The notes under the pieces are model-generated. The model worked only from the letters and a program-made list of their open reading frames with translations, did no database searches and was not told where the DNA came from. From positions 558,001 through 622,000 of the forward strand of contig BPQB01000001.1 of NCBI GenBank assembly GCA_019973155.2: a DNA stretch of 64,000 nt, given 5' to 3'. This DNA is from Phanerochaete sordida (lineage: Eukaryota > Basidiomycota > Agaricomycetes > Polyporales > Phanerochaetaceae). Within the stretch, counting starts at the first letter, position 1. Each line of letters starts with the position of its first letter. The translations under genes and the position numbers were made by a program. Positions 1 through 11,526 of this stretch are shown here, in pieces.

Positions 1-202
1 GGGTAAATTTAAAATAAACTCGTAATTCCTTCTTTATCACTTGTCATGAGAATCCGCAAGCCTTGCACCAGTCACCGATACAGCCGCATGAATAGTCTCG
101 AAGATAGAGATATATGCAAGCTATCCATTAATCGCATGAGTTGAATGATATAGCCAATGCCGATGCGAAACGTGCCCGAGGTGAGCACACAAGCCCTCAG
201 CC

Positions 203-2413
203 TCATGATGACGCCGTGTCCTGAATCAAAGCCTCAGCAGTCTTCGAACGAGCCTTGAAGCTCACGTCGAAGGGAACAGGATGCCTACACGAAATCAATC
301 AGATCTAAACAACTTTCAAAACGAACCTGAATACGCACGAAAGTAGGCCCGTCGTGTACTCCCCGCTGGGCTCGACAGGCTTTCCCGCCGCGTCCAGAGG
401 CTTCGCGATGTCCAACGTCGACAAGATGCACGCGATACTGGTCCACACGGCGTCGAGCGCGAAGTAGCGTCCCGCGCAGATCCGTCGCCCGAAGCCGAAG
501 CACGCCTCGGTGGGGTCCGGCGCGGACTTGTCGAGCTGGCCGTCCGGCGTCAGGAAGCGCGTCGGGTCGAAGACGTCGGGATTCGGGTACCGGGTCTCAT
601 CGTGGAGCACCGCCCTGCGGCCTGTATTAGCAGGATAGTGAGGGTGGAGACGGGGTCAGGTGCGCACCATACATTTCCTATGACAATCGAGCCCTTTGGG
701 ATGTGATAGCCTTTGTACTCGTCGTCCTGAGTTACCTTGTGGGGCACGGCTATCGCAGGGTGAGACGCGATAACGCGTGACTCAAGGTTCAACTACTCAC
801 CAAGAGGAATGACAGGGCGCCATCTGTGCGACTATCAGCTCATATTGCTGTATCAAAGCTTGACCACGGACCTCAGAGCTTCCATCAGGACTGCGGTAAC
901 GTATGGGAGCGAGTCCTTCTCTTCGATGCTGGGCAGCCGGTTAGGTCCTACCACTCTGTCGAGCTGCGCTTGTGCGGTGCGCTGAATGTCGGGGTACATC
1001 ATCATCGCCAGGACAAATGTCGCCAAAGCGGAGACCGTCTGTCCACAATATCGGTGAGGACGTCCCTCAACGAAGTTTTTGCACTACTAACCGTATCTGC
1101 TCCTCCTGCAAGACACATCAATGTTGCCTCCGTGAGAGCACGACATCCAAACACTCACCGATGTAAGACACCGAGAGCACCTGCGCAATGTTCTTTTCAT
1201 GGCGCGCCCGATCCTCGTTCTCACCTATGGCCGCCAGCATTACGGCAGTGACACAGTCGAGACCCTTGCCTTCCTCCTGCTCTGCGCGTCAGCCATCTCC
1301 ACGGCTCGGAGGACCAAGTGGGTCAGTCACCATCTGCCGCTTCGCATATTCGAACGGCTCGCTGATCATGAGGCCCGTCTTCTCTCTCCAGACCGCAGCG
1401 TCGCGCTTGAACTTGGCGCCGGGGAACCAGCTCGGCACGTACTTCACTGCGCGGATCTGTTAGCGCAAAGAAGACGTCATAGGTTGCAGGTGGGTCTCAC
1501 GGATGGGCAAGTAGTCCACTGGCGGGCGGTCAAAATGCGCGCATATATCCAGCACAAACGTACGTACCAAGGTATGAGCCTGCGTTGCCTGTCACAGCGA
1601 GGGCATGGATCGCTTCGTCTGCGACCTCGACATAATGGTCGTGTTCGGGGTCCACGTCGATCCCATACGAAATGCTCAGGATACTCGCCCCTGCCACGCT
1701 GGGGACGTCATGTCAGCCGCGGAGAATCCGGCTCCAAATATACCGCATACAATCGCAAGTGCCGCATAAGATCGTTGGGCGTCGCAAGGAGTAAGCGGAG
1801 AAGGTCTTTCGTGTGCTTCAGCATCCGCGCGTGGTAATGCGGCACCATATCTAGCCGGAAGTACTGGTGGAAGAGCCGGCGGTGCTCGCGCCAGACGTCA
1901 CCGTAGGGTATAAACCCGAAGTTGCGGTCGATGCCCACGCTACACATTTCGATGAGAGAACGACTCCCGCGCGGCAAAGAAGTTGCTCACAGCTCATAGG
2001 CCATCACGGTGACTGGGCTGCATCATTATGGAATTTTAGCCAGTTCAGTTTCAATGTCCAGGAAAATATACACACCGATCCGAGTATATCGCCGAACGCT
2101 TCTCGAGCAGGTCATTGATCGCCTGCATCGAGTTGAGCACGATGACCGGTGTGCCGACGAAGTTCAGGTAGATGACATCCGACCCTGCCGCCAGGGTCAG
2201 CACCTCCCACGTCTTGACACCGCGGAAACACCCACCAAACTCGCGGCCCCACCGCTCATACGCCAGCCACTCGTACTTCTCCGGTATGTCGTACTTGTTG
2301 CCCAGGACCGGGAGGCCTTTAGGTCCTGGCGGGAGGCGGTAGCGGCGCCGGCGGAGGTACGCCTGCAGCGCGACGGCCGCGACGAGGAGCGCAGCGAGCA
2401 CGCCCAACTCCAT
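203..2413 (-). CDS. Cytochrome P450 monooxygenase (B-type, multi-exon)
   Basis: Heme-thiolate monooxygenase, probably anchored in the ER and fed by NADPH-P450 reductase; substrate unknown. The start at 2413 gives a short hydrophobic anchor (ELGVLAALLVAAVALQAYL), basic residues and the proline hinge LPPGPKGLPVLGN. The I-helix reads GGADTT across two introns (about 1100-1165). The ExxR motif is EALR (about 870), followed by WRPVIPLG after an intron. The PERF-like segment is FDPTRFL and the heme loop FGFGRRICAGR (about 480-520), with the axial Cys present. The last exon runs 284-203 and ends in a polar tail after FDVSFKARS. All joints examined keep frame, so it looks intact despite at least eight introns. 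The order of motifs resembles basidiomycete CYP64-clan enzymes, but family assignment is inference. A TATA-like element lies 33-40 bases upstream. Confidence 0.9.
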
Positions 2414-2445
2414 CTCGAGTGCAATGTCGAGTTATGGGGGCAGCG

Positions 2446-2453
2446 ATATATAT
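2446..2453 (-). promoter_or_regulatory. TATA-like box of the first P450
   Basis: ATATATAT lies 33-40 bases upstream of the P450 ATG at 2413 in otherwise GC-rich DNA. Position and composition suggest a core promoter; there is no transcript evidence. Confidence 0.4.
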
Positions 2454-3060
2454 CCGCCCTATTATAGCATGGCGTGTAGTACGGCCATCGGACAGAATCC
2501 ATGCAAGGTTCGGCTTCATTCGCGCCCACGCGCTCCACGCGATCAGTGCGCTGCCGCCTTCTGCGGGCCTTCCAGTCCCATGCTGGTTTCAGCAGCCGCG
2601 GTGTACGGTGGTCCGTGGGAGCGCGGCTGGGAGAAGACAATGTCGCAGAGGGTAGCGCGCGATGTGTCGCGAGCGGCGAGGGTGAAGGCGCCCCGCCCGC
2701 GCAAGCGGACCTGGGCGCACGCCGCGAGGGCTCGGAGGTGTTGTATGTGCGGTGATCGTGAGCGGTGATGCATGCCTAAGGGAGACATGAGGTGTAAGGG
2801 AGGGTCAGCGCGGTTTCAGCGAGGCCTGCAGACAATGTGTGTGAGCGCGCGAGCGCACTCGGTCCGATGACAGCTACCGCGCGTGGCGGTTTGCTGCCGC
2901 TGTCGCTCCCCACGCCTGCGGGCCGCAGTTGATATTCTAATATGTTCGACTATGAGCAAGAATGAATAAGACGGCTGTAGTATGGTGAGATGTTCTCCAG
3001 TCTTCAGAGGCCCACAAGGGCAGGTACCAAAAATACATCGGCGGCGAGGTCCAGGCGCCC
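2454..3060. other. Intergenic, P450 promoter side and MYND gene A 3' side
   Basis: About 600 bases between the 5' end of the P450 and the stop of MYND gene A. Several short overlapping ORFs exist on both strands, but none has a recognisable domain or gene-like splice structure. I see no RNA gene or repeat. Confidence 0.5.
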
Positions 3061-4301
3061 TTACAAACCTCGGCGTGCTTTGGCTTCGTCGGCGAACTTT
3101 CTAAGCTGCTTCAGTGACGCAGGGTCTATCGTGCTCGACACCCACTTGGAGTCCTTGCCGCCGTGTACGTCGGGAATATCGATTCTGTACTCTTTCCTCG
3201 CAGCCTCCGGCTGCGGATCAACAGTGCCATCAGCATTGAAGCTCCCCTTGAATACGTCGAAGGTGGGCTGGTAGGAGTCGACGTCTGCAAAGTTGATGAG
3301 GGCGATGTCTTCATACACAACTTGACGCATCGACGCAGCGAGCTCATCCACAGGGGCGCCCTCGCGGCAGAACGCCTTGTGGCGCCGCCAGTCCTGACCA
3401 AAAGGTCAGCACACAGGTTTGTCGGATAGCTGAAGCACGCCTGACCTTCTTCTGGCAGTCCTTGCTGCAATACGCCGGCTTGCCCGGCTTGGCGCACCTA
3501 CCCGAGCAGCGCGCCAGCGCAGCCTTGTGCGTGCCCTCGACGCCGCAGCCGGGCGCGGCGCACACATACGCGTTCGGGTCCCGCCTGAGCTTCGCCTGCC
3601 GGCGCGTCTGCGCGCGCCAGATCGCGACCTTGCGCCGGTCGACGACGCGCCAGAGCTCGGCGAGCGCCGCGAAGTGCTCGACGCGCCACGCAGACTGCGG
3701 GAGGCGGCAGTCCGCGCGCCGGCGGAAGCCCGCGCGCTCGACCTCGATGCCGACTGCGAGCACGCTAGGCGAGGTGAAGCCGAGCGCGGCGGCCTCGTCT
3801 GCGCATACAGCCGCCCGGTACAAAGCATCGAGGTCCCAGACGCCTGGCCTCTCGAGGTTGGGAATGCGCCGGGCGTGATGGATGCTCGCCAGCAAGGACA
3901 AGGCCCGTGCACGAACAGAGCGGGAAGCCCTAGGCGTGCGTAGGGCTCGCATGAGTGTTTCGATAGCTTGTTCTTCGTTCTGTTTGACGGTGACTCCAGC
4001 GTATAGTCTAACGTCGTAATAAAAACATAAGCCACGACCGGATACGAGTGGCTACGACGCACCTCAAGGCCAACTCAATCATGTCGTGCGCATTACCTGC
4101 GGCAACACCCAGTCTGACGGCAGTCAGGCTTCGCTCTAGGAGATGGAAGACGTTATCCACTACAGCTTTTTCAACTCTTGCGATGCCGTCGATGTAGCTA
4201 GTGGGAAAATAGCTGTTCAGTCTCGGGACGACGTACAGGAGAGCGTGTTGCCATTCGGCGACGCCCCAGGCTTCGAGCGGGATAGCTGCGACCCCCGACA
4301 T
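3061..4301 (-). CDS. MYND zinc-finger protein (paralogue A)
   Basis: Predicted 377-residue protein from three exons (4301-4063, 4007-3446, 3393-3061) whose lengths sum to a multiple of three. Residues about 229-276 form a MYND-type zinc finger. Its cysteines are CAAPGC, then RCSGRC, then YCSKDC, and it closes after an intron with DWRRHKAFC. MYND fingers usually bind proline-rich partner peptides. The N-terminal half is helical with no known catalytic domain. The ATG at 4301 was chosen over an in-frame ATG at 4373 because it aligns with the start of the neighbouring paralogue B. Both introns sit at the same places as in B. A TATAAA motif lies about 80 bases upstream (4382-4387). Function unknown; many such MYND proteins occur in Agaricomycetes. 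Confidence 0.85.
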
Positions 4302-4740
4302 TTTCACGTAGAGACGAGTGGCGGAGAGTGCGAGTAGCGTTGGAAGGAAGGTTGGAGGGGCCCCATGGGACAAAGGTCAGATTTATAGCTGCGTGTTCGC
4401 GACAAAGCCAAGCAGCGCGCGCTACGCGATGAGGCCACAGCGGCAGCACGTGGTGCTATGGGCTCTACCACGTGATCGCGTCGACCACGTCTCGCAACTT
4501 GAGAAATTGGGGGTTTCAGCGCGTGACATTCTGCCGACCTACCATGCATAAAAGTCATCGCACGACCGAGACTTCCCGGACGGAAGGGCGTGAGCACGCG
4601 AGCACAAACACTGGCATTCGATGAAATACGTGTGCAAGAATTAATGGACTTTATGTATCATCTCTGCAAAGTCAGCGTCGACATAGGCTCAGCAAGTACA
4701 TCTCATACTTCAAGGCCAGGGAAGAGTGGCCCATCCCTGC
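4302..4740. other. Intergenic between the tandem MYND genes
   Basis: Promoter region of MYND gene A and 3' flank of gene B, about 440 bases. It contains a minus-strand TATAAA (4382-4387). The remainder has no recognisable coding signal. Confidence 0.5.
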
Positions 4741-6006
4741 CTACAATTTTTCGCACGCAAGGGCCTCGTTGAGGAGCTCCTTCAGCCTTTTCATGTACCC
4801 ATCGCATGGCGTTCCCGGCAAAGGGCGGCAGATCTTGCAGCTACCACCTTGCGCCGTGCTGTCCGATTGGCGGTTTGAAGGGATCTGCGAGTGCGGGTCC
4901 TCTGGGCCATGATCCTCAGCTGCCGCCTCGAAGTGCGCCTCATACAGGTGCCAGTACGAGTCCACATCTGCAAAGTTCATGAACGCCGGGGCCTCATACG
5001 CGGCCTGATGCATCGATGCGGCATGCCCGTCGATTGGCGCGTGTTCGCCGCAGAAATGTTTGTGGCGCAGCCAATCCTAGGTAGAACGGGCTCAGCAAGC
5101 GCGTAAAACCGGGCACGTAGAACACGGCGTACCTTTTTCTGGCAGATTCTGTCGCAGTACGCCGGTTTTCCCGCCGGTGCACACTTGCCGCTACAGCGAC
5201 GCAGGGTCTCTCGCGGGGTACTCTCGATACCGCAGCCGGGTGCGGCACAGATGTACGCGTTCGGGTCCTTGGGGAGCGCATCCGTTCGCCCTTCCAGGTC
5301 GCGAACCATCTGTGCCTTGCGGCGGTCGACGGCGCGCCACAGATGGATGAGAGAAGTAAAGCCCGGCATAAACATAGCAGCAGCGTCCGCAACACGTTCG
5401 TCGCGAGGGTCCTCAGGCCTCCGGAATCCGTTCCTCTCGATCGCAACGCCGACCTGCAAGACCATGGCCGAGACGAAGCCGAGCGCGGCGGCCTCGTCCA
5501 CAAGGACTGCGGCACGGTATATATTGCCGAAGTTCCATTGGGCCACGTCTTTGGTTTCCTCGACACGGCTCTGGTCAAAGAAGATGCGCGCAAGAAGAGA
5601 GAGGGCGCGCACGCGCACGAAGCGAGGGATAGTGTCGGGGTCGAGAGTCCCGCTGTTGAGTGTATCAAGCGCTCCTAGCACATCGTGTGCAGTACCAACG
5701 CCAGTGAATTGCCTGAGGGAGCAATTGAGGCGTCGATATCGATGGATCATGCACGACCTCCTACCTCAATGCCAGCTCGAGCTTGTCATGAGCGTTCCCT
5801 GCTGTGGCCCCCGCTCTGACGGCCTCCGTGCTCCGCTCCTGGAGGCGTCGTACGTCGTCCACTGCGGCCTCTTCGACATCCAAGATTTCGGCTCCTTCAA
5901 TGGCAGAAAAATAGCACCAAATACGTGTGTGTAGATAGAAGACGGCGTGCTGCCATTCCTTGGCTCCCCAGAGGCTTGGGATAGCTGGCGTGACCGCGTC
6001 AGACAT
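4741..6006 (-). CDS. MYND zinc-finger protein (paralogue B)
   Basis: Predicted 385-residue tandem paralogue of gene A, with exons 6006-5765, 5712-5133 and 5076-4741 summing to a whole number of codons. The finger reads CAAPGCG, RCSGKC, YCDRIC and, after an intron, DWLRHKHFC, so every expected Cys/His ligand is present. Shared blocks with A include ALSLLA, DEAAALGF, RAVDRRKAQ versus RVVDRRKVA, and NFADVDSY near the C-terminus. The C-terminal 45 residues diverge and carry an extra CKIC-like cysteine pair. Introns 1 (52 bases) and 2 (56 bases) match those of A, which supports recent tandem duplication. TATAAA lies about 75 bases upstream (6081-6086). Role unknown; a protein-interaction or regulatory role is the family expectation. 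Confidence 0.85.
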
Positions 6007-6317
6007 GGTGTCAAGATTTCGTGAAGTGGTGTAGAAAAGAGCGAGGGAAGTAATTGCGGCCACTCATCGCACAAGAAGAGTTTATATGGACTTGTGAGGG
6101 ACAAAGGAGTGCCACAGAGCTCGGCACACGAAGCTGGGCGGTTCAGAGTGAGATTTGTCACGTGGTCGCGTTTCGGGCTGGAAATATTCCAATAATTATG
6201 TAACTGCTCAGATAAGTCCAAATGTGGACCATATCTGCGATCTAGTGCGTTCGTCCGTCACACCGTCCTCAATGACCGCATAAGTAGCCCACCAACAGAC
6301 CTCCCGAAAAGCTACAC
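6007..6317. promoter_or_regulatory. Divergent promoter, MYND B / TCERG1-like gene
   Basis: About 310 bases separate two divergently transcribed starts. A minus-strand TATAAA is seen at 6081-6086 for the MYND gene. No TATA box is evident for the plus-strand gene, as is common for housekeeping promoters. Confidence 0.45.
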
Positions 6318-8957
6318 ATGTCTCTACCATTCGTGGCTCCTGCAGTCGTACCACCACCTCTCCCTCCGGGCTGGAGCGAACACATCAGTAAGCCCCCGTC
6401 TCTGACGAACGCGTCCTCATCTCACCACGAGTGCCAGGTCCTACGGGCCAGCCGTACTTCTTCAATGCGTTCACCAAAGAGTCGACGTACATCCGGCCGA
6501 TGCCCGCCTTTCCGCTCGTGCCGGGCCAGGTGCCCGTCCTGCCTGGCACTGCGCAGGCGCAGCCCAAGAAGAAGGAGAAGCCGCTCGTGAAGACCCCCGT
6601 CCCGGGCACGGACTGGCTCCGGGTGAAGACGACCGAGAGCAACACGTTCTACACGCACAAGCTCGAGAAGCGTAGCGTGTGGACCGTGCCGGACGAGATC
6701 AAGGATGCCGTCGCGCATCTCGAGAAGGCGGAGGCAGAGGAGCAGGTGGACAGGCAGAGGAGGGAGGAGGAGGCGAAGCGCACGGCCGAGGAGGAGCAGA
6801 GGAAGGAGGCCGCGCGCGTGAAGGCCGAGGTGAAGGCGGGCAAGCGCAAAGCGCAGGATCCTGTGCCTGTTGAGGAGGTCGTCATCTCGAAGAAGGCCAA
6901 GGTGGACGAGGAGGATGCGGAGGAGGATGCCGAAGATGACGGCGAGGGCGAGGATGAAGAGGACGAGGAGGATGAGGACAGTGACATGGAGGACTGGCAG
7001 CGCGAGGCAGCTGAGCAGTTGGCTCGCGAGGCAGAAGAAGAGAAGAAGAGGCAGGAGGAGGAAAGGAAACGCGAAGAGGAGGAGCTAGCGAGGCTAAAGG
7101 CCGAAGTCGAGGCGCAGAAGAACAGACCACTCAATATGCCCGACAAAGTCGAGCTCTCGACAGAGGAGGCAAAAGCTCTCTTCAAAGTACGCCGCTCACG
7201 ACCTCCGTGTGTCTCATTCGCTGATGCGTGCTCTTCCAGACTCTTCTCCGCGAGAAAGACGTCAACCCACTTCACCCATGGGACACAGCACTACCTCTTT
7301 TCATCAACGACCCACGCTACGTGCTTCTTCCGTCTGTCTCTGCGCGCAAAGAAGCGTTCGACGAGTACTGCCGTGACCGCGCACGCGAGCTGCGGCAGAG
7401 CAAGGTCAAGCAGGAGAAGGCCGCGGCGAACCCGAAGGAGGAATTCGAGCAGCTGCTGAAAGATGAGGTCAAGAGCACGCGGACGAGCTGGACGGAATGG
7501 CGGCGACAGTGGAAAAAGGACCGCCGGTTCTACAGCTGGGGCAAGGACGACCGCGAACGGGAGAAAAAGTTCCGTGACTACCTGAAGGAGCTCGGTGAAA
7601 GTGGGTAAACGTGCGCCTCACTGCGTGCAGCTGCTGACAGTGGTACAGAGAAACGGGCTGCTGCCCAGAAGGCGGAGGCCGACTTCTTCGCGCTGCTCAA
7701 GGAGAGCGGGATCGCTACGCCCGGAGCAGTCTGGAAGGACGTTAAGAAAAAGATCGTGGACGACCCCCGCTACGACGCCGTCGGCTCGTCCTCTCTGCGA
7801 GAGGAGCTGTTCAATACTTACATGAAAGCTCGCGGCGTGACGACTACACCCACGCCCGAGCCTGGGCAGCTACAAGCGGACGGTGGCGACAAGGAAGACC
7901 ACGTCGAAGACGAAGCTGAGAAGGAGCGAAGGCGCAAGGAGCGGAAAGAGCGTGCTGTTCGAGAACGCGAAGAGAAGATCAAGGCTGAACGCAGCAGAGT
8001 CGACATGGAGATCGATCGTAGCAGGTCTGGCCTCAACAAGGAAGAGGCTGAGCTGGAGTTCAGGTGCGCTGAGTAGCCTCTCCTCTCCCCGTTCGTTTAT
8101 GTGGCGCCACTGACCTTTGATCCTTTATTTTGCTCATAGGACACTCCTTGTCGATGCGATTCGGGACCCACAGGTACGACGGCTCGCTTTGCATGTACAG
8201 ATGTCTCATAACTCGCGCATATATCCAGGTCAAATGGGATGACGTTGTGCCGCAGCTGGAGAAAGACCCTAGGTTCATCCGCTCGGTCTTGCCACATAAC
8301 CAGCAGCTGCACCTGTTCCATGCACATGTGGGGCAGCTTCGCGCGAAGCATCTCGCCAACCTGCACGCGCTGTTCGCATCGCACGCGCCCGCGCTGCACA
8401 CACGCTTTACCGATCTGCCGGTCGCGACGCTCGTCGGCGCGCAGCCGGCAGCGAAGTTGGGCTACGACGTGCGCGCGCTCGAGGACGAGTACGAGCGCTG
8501 GAACCGCGAGCGCGTGTCCAATGCGAGACGCGAGTTCGACGATATGCTCGCGGAGAACGCGTTCGTCGAGTTCTGGGGGCGCCTCGGGAAGATCGGCGGG
8601 CAGGGCGTCGACAAGACGATCAAGGTCGACGACCTCGAGGACGAAGAGGAGGAGGTCGTCGACATGAAGGCGCTCGCCAAAACGGTCGACCTCAAGGAGA
8701 TGGTCAAGGTGCTCAAGGTTCGTCTATTCCTGGCTCCGTGCGGCAGAGCGGGTGCTGACGGTCTTGCTGGTATCCAGAACGACAAACGCTATCTTGTCTT
8801 CGATCATGTCCCGGAACAGAGGGAGCAGTGGCTGCGCGTGAGTCCCTCAGATGGGCATAGCCCACGTCCGCCCCATACTGACCGTCACCCGCTTCAGGAC
8901 TACCTTGCGAATCTCGCTGCGCCCAAGCTGTCTGTGCATGTTCCGGAGAGTTCATGA
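6318..8957 (+). CDS. TCERG1/CA150-like WW- and FF-domain transcription elongation/splicing factor
   Basis: Predicted 747-residue nuclear protein. Exons 6318-6387, 6432-7186, 7240-7600, 7649-8063, 8140-8173, 8229-8717, 8778-8837 and 8898-8957 stay in frame. The first WW domain (about residues 13-45) has PPGWSEH, the aromatic block QPYFFN and TYIRP. The second (about 85-115) has TDWLRVKT and RSVWTVP. A long charged Glu/Lys coiled region with an acidic cluster (about 170-240) follows. About five to six FF domains then run to the C-terminus, e.g. ALFKTLLREKDV..W, FEQLLKDEVKSTRTSW and ADFFALLKESG..W. TCERG1-type proteins couple RNA polymerase II CTD to the spliceosome via WW and FF modules. The WW-WW-FF array also resembles Prp40; two WW domains with a long linker before the FF domains favour TCERG1. 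Confidence 0.88.
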
Positions 8958-9684
8958 TGCGGAAGGACTTCATCATTGCCAGTTCCGCTCGCAGTGCACC
9001 TGCTCCGCCCGAACCAAGCTTATCAGCTATCCAGTGCTCGGTGTTTGCATTCGCTACTTTCCGCTGTTCTGTATCCCTCTGACGTTTCCCTCCAACTGTT
9101 GGCTTCGCTTTCCGCATTGTTAGTGTCCACCTGCATAGCAACGGTCTAGATCGGTTGCGCAGGCCGCCCGCAGCCCTGGACGCCATGCATGGGCGCATCG
9201 AGCTCCCTGTGGCATCATCTTCGCTCATTCTGACGGTTCCTTCACACGTCTCGCACCCTGTAAACTCTTCCCACTTCAATTGGGCCCGCACGCTCTCGAA
9301 ACACGTTTACCGCATACCCGTTCTCGGAGCGTTCTGCGGCGGGGGCCACCTAGCTCCGCACGTACCTGGCCAGCGGGGGCTGGCGAGGCGTCCGTGGTGG
9401 GAACCGGGGGCGCTACCTCCGAACGACGATGCATCGCCGCACTGCTGCCCCTTCGCGTTGCCCCAACCCGCAGCAAGCGACGTTCTTGGGTTCATGCCAA
9501 CCGATGACGGCCTGTGTCCCATCTGTTCCTGTCGATGTGAGCCTGTGCCGGGATCTCCAGGCCCGAAGGATGCCGTCGTTATAAGTACCTCGCATTGACT
9601 GATGCGGCGTCCTATCACTTTTGTCCCCTCGTGTCCACCTATTTCCGCCTCCTGCGACCCCCTGCGCACACCACAAACAACGCG
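8958..9684. other. Intergenic, upstream of the heme-thiolate peroxidase
   Basis: About 730 bases. TATAAG at 9580-9585 lies about 100 bases before the peroxidase ATG and is a plausible core promoter. Overlapping ORFs on both strands here have no recognisable domain, and I regard them as chance ORFs in GC-rich DNA. Confidence 0.45.
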
Positions 9685-10459
9685 ATGGCAGCCAGCGCCG
9701 ACCACACATTCCAGCCGCGAAAGCCCACAGACTCGCGAGCACCATGCCCGGCGTTGAACGCCCTGGCGAACCATGGATACATGTGCGTCTCGACCCGTCT
9801 ACAGCCCGCGATGGGCGCCGTCATCACGCTCTGACTGACGCTCTCCCCACAGCCCGCGCGATGGCCGCAAGGTCGGCCTGTGGACGTTGACGTCCGCGCT
9901 CGTGCACGTGTACAACCTCTCGTGGCCGCTCGCGCTGCTGCTCTCGACGGTCGGCGTCGTGACGTGCGGGCGCGGGCGGCTCCCGTGGGCGCTCGACCTG
10001 CACGACCTCTGCTGGCACAACCGGATCGAGCACGACGTCTCGACCGTGCACAAGGACGCGTCGCCCTCCTCCGAGTTCGCGCCGAGCCACCCCGACCGGC
10101 GCCTCGTCGACCAGCTGCTCGCGCACGGCGACGGCGACCGCATGCGCCTGAAGGACTTTGCGCGCGCGCGCATCGAGCGCGCGAACGCGGAGCGCAAGGA
10201 GCTCGACTGGAAACACAAGATCATCGCGCACGGCGAGTCCGTGCTCACCCTGCTCGTCCTCGGCAAGGGCGACCCTGGTACCAAGGATGCCGAGCTCACG
10301 ATCCCGAAGAACCAGCTGTACGAGTGGTATGGGGAGGAGAGGCTACCGGACGAGTGGAAGAAGCCCGCGCAGCCAGTTGGCCTATTCCGGGCGAATGGCT
10401 TGTCGCAGATTTTCGTGGGCTTGATTGCTATGCGAGACTACATAGCGAAGAGCGCATGA
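9685..10459 (+). CDS. Short heme-thiolate peroxidase (chloroperoxidase/unspecific peroxygenase family)
   Basis: Predicted 234-residue enzyme from two exons (9685-9782 and 9853-10459) with one 70-base intron. Cys21 in APCPALNALANHGY is the expected proximal heme thiolate ligand. EHDVS at about residues 92-96 is the metal/heme-propionate motif of the short (family I) members. These enzymes use H2O2 to halogenate, peroxidise or insert oxygen into organic substrates; the substrate here is unknown. No N-terminal signal peptide is visible: the protein begins with a polar stretch, unlike the secreted peroxygenases studied biochemically, so an intracellular location is inferred. Length is close to that of the short group (about 230-260). 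The family is often multicopy in wood- and litter-decay fungi. Confidence 0.88.
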
Positions 10460-11526
10460 GTGAGGAGCGGGAGAAGTTTATTATCGATATTTATGGATAA
10501 GACGGTACCATATTTCGCTGAGACCTTCGTCGACATGGAGCTAGCTGTAATTTACTATCTCTTGATTGTAGTAAGAACCCACCGCCATGTTTGTACATCT
10601 ATTATCACACTGCACACTTCAGTTGACGCATGTTCAGTCTCAAAAGCGGTCTCTTATTGGTAACTTGCTCCCAACTTGCACATCTTCAGAGTTGCAACCA
10701 AGCTGTGCATAAACGGAAATTCATCGATGCGCTGGTAGGATGTGGAGAATTTTCGGAAGAGTAAAGACGTTGGGTGCTCGAAGGTCGCGCGGTGGTGGGC
10801 ACACCAAGGACACCGGCAACGTCGGGATTCCGGTGTCTATGTGCGGATGCGTCTGATGCGCCGTCGGGGACTTTGTGGGAAATGTGCTGATCAACAATTG
10901 TTCCGAGTTCCCGGAAAGCCGTCGCTACTGTATATTACCGCCAGTTTTGGTGGAGAGAATTGTGCAAAATGCCTTTCCTATTGAAAGATAAGAGCGATAA
11001 GAGAGGACGTTCCTATCAAGTAAGGCTGAGTCGCTTACATTGGTCACCGGCGGTATTAGTCAATTTTTACCTGACATAGAGTGAAACTCGAACCTGCCCA
11101 TTGGGCACATTTTACTTAGAAAGTGAGCCCAAAAAGGGGACCCTGTCTCCTCCCTACCGTTTTGCGGGCTCAAGATGGCGGGACATCGCCGTTTCGCTTC
11201 AAAAACTTGTGCGGCCCTGTCCGCCCGCGCTGTATGTACATTGGCGCATCGTGATCAGCCAAGAGCTTCCGCGAGCCGACCCAAGGTTTCCTCCTCGCCG
11301 AAATCCCCTTGGTTCGTCAAAGTGCTCACGATGCCCACTTCCGAATGGCTTGCTATGGCTTGGTCGCTGGGCAGGGTCGCGAGGTCAGCTCGAGCTGTGC
11401 GCGCTGTTTGCCGCATGATGGCATCCCGCAAACGCGACCCGAGGAAGGGGCGCCGCGGAAGCAGCCTGATCGAATCCTGTATAAAGGAGGCGTTCGACCC
11501 ATCTTCCCCTCACTCGCTGCGCCGCC
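10460..11526. other. Intergenic before the second P450
   Basis: About 1.07 kb. The first half is AT-richer than the surrounding genes. TATAAA at 11481-11486, 41-46 bases upstream of the ATG, is a good core-promoter candidate for the downstream P450. ORFs between 11100 and 11560 overlap in several frames without a recognisable product. Confidence 0.45.
11481..11486 (+). promoter_or_regulatory. TATA box of the second P450
   Basis: TATAAA followed by GG, located 41-46 bases before the ATG at 11527. Confidence 0.45.

Noticed and set aside
203..2413. First P450 as a pseudogene, because its motifs fall in separate short ORFs
   Set aside because: Reading splice joints restores a continuous protein with I-helix, ExxR, PERF-like and heme-loop motifs and a normal C-terminus.
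9276..9774. Overlapping ORFs on both strands upstream of the peroxidase
   Set aside because: No domain; they overlap the likely peroxidase promoter and the peroxidase start itself.
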